Source: JAAYEA01 sp012689325 (GTDB lineage: Bacteria; Chloroflexota; Anaerolineae; JAAYEA01). Taken from it: a stretch of 6,310 nucleotides of DNA. The notes under the pieces are model-generated. The model ran no database searches. It was not told where the DNA came from and saw nothing but the letters and a program-made list of their open reading frames with translations. This document shows, one piece after another, positions 6,138 through 6,310 of this stretch; the stretch's first letter is position 1; each line of letters starts with the position of its first letter. The translations under genes were made by a program, and so were the position numbers. The DNA lies in contig DAITVZ010000136.1 in the NCBI GenBank assembly GCA_036841525.1, positions 1 through 6,310 on the forward strand, in the 5' to 3' direction.

Positions 6138-6310
6138 GTTTCAACACCCCGAAGGGCTCTACTCCCTTTTCCACTGGTGCTGGCGTCGTATCTCAATAAC
6201 GACGACCAGGGTTTCAACACCCCGAAGGGCTCTACTCCCTTTTCCACACGGACGGCATGGCGCAGATCTGCAAGCGCTGATCGTTTCAACACCCCGAAGG
6301 GCTCTACTCC

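Larger units (their letters stand above)
5165..6310 (-). CRISPR. CRISPR array: 16 repeats of 37 bp, 15 spacers, truncated by the window edge
   Basis: On the plus strand each repeat starts GTTTCAACACCCCGAAGGG and ends CCCTTTTCCAC. Repeats start at 5165, 5236, 5314, 5387, 5458, 5534, 5610, 5687, 5760, 5833, 5904, 5980, 6058, 6138, 6211 and 6283; the last has only 28 nt in the window. All are identical except the first. Spacer lengths from left to right are 34, 41, 36, 34, 39, 39, 40, 36, 36, 34, 39, 41, 43, 36 and 35 bp; this wide spread is typical of type III-linked arrays. Transcription is inferred to be on the minus strand because that orientation ends in the 8-nt GTTGAAAC, like the 5' handle of many type I/III crRNAs, and because the degenerate copy at 5165 is then the leader-distal terminal repeat. 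The leader and the adaptation and interference genes would lie to the right, outside the window. Long frames through this region are artefacts of repeat periodicity, not genes. Confidence 0.99.

Noticed and set aside
5202..6282. PAM or protospacer-flank inference
   Set aside because: Protospacers are not in the window, and type III systems generally need no PAM.
5479..6292. Several open frames on both strands across 5479-6292
   Set aside because: All repeat the same translated repeat unit and are explained by the CRISPR array.

Overview
This is a GC-rich window with one architecture: a long CRISPR array at the right edge and, directly beside it, three genes read leftwards on the minus strand. 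The genes have GGAGG-type ribosome binding sites in places, small gaps or overlaps, and Ala/Gly/Arg/Leu-rich proteins, so the source is a high-GC bacterium. The family content (Csx3 fused to a P-loop ATPase, a type III-style repeat ending in TTGAAAC) would suit Chloroflexota or another thermophile-rich lineage, but the taxon is a weak inference.

Right part, 5165-6310: 16 copies of a 37-bp repeat (the last cut by the window edge) and 15 spacers of 34-43 bp. The 8-nt GTTGAAAC end of the repeat in minus orientation and the degenerate copy at 5165 indicate transcription on the minus strand, with the leader to the right beyond the window. Spacers 1 and 4 are identical. Spacers 2 and 13 are diverged copies of one homologous target. 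Several spacers read as sense coding sequence on the plus strand, so their crRNAs would be antisense to mRNA, as an RNA-targeting type III system needs. No cas1/cas2/cas6/cas10 or csm/cmr gene lies in the window, so the type III assignment rests on Csx3, the repeat end and the spacer lengths.

Middle, 3834-5108: a protein with two tandem Csx3-like domains followed by a P-loop NTPase domain. Csx3 (Crn3) is a type III accessory ring nuclease that degrades cyclic tetra-adenylate. By comparison with the archaeal Csx3 as I remember it, both domains here appear to lack the catalytic His and Asp. A 9-bp perfect inverted repeat fills most of the 56-bp gap between the last CRISPR repeat and this gene.

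Left, 2486-3853 and 295-2442: a fusion of a cytidine deaminase domain (HAE, PCGVCRQ) to a Pol-beta-type nucleotidyltransferase domain (GS...SDWD) with a possible OB-like tail, then a PEP-synthase-like phosphotransferase in permuted order (phosphohistidine domain first, ATP-grasp second, unknown 320-residue C-terminal half). The first two genes overlap by 20 nt and the third follows after 43 nt, so the three probably form one operon, perhaps co-transcribed with the array. I propose that they are a CRISPR-linked nucleotide- or nucleic-acid-modifying module: a Csx3-like sensor/ATPase, a deaminase-nucleotidyltransferase and an ATP-dependent phosphotransferase. I do not recognise this combination as a described system; the joint function is inference. 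Positions 1-294 hold no gene I can support.
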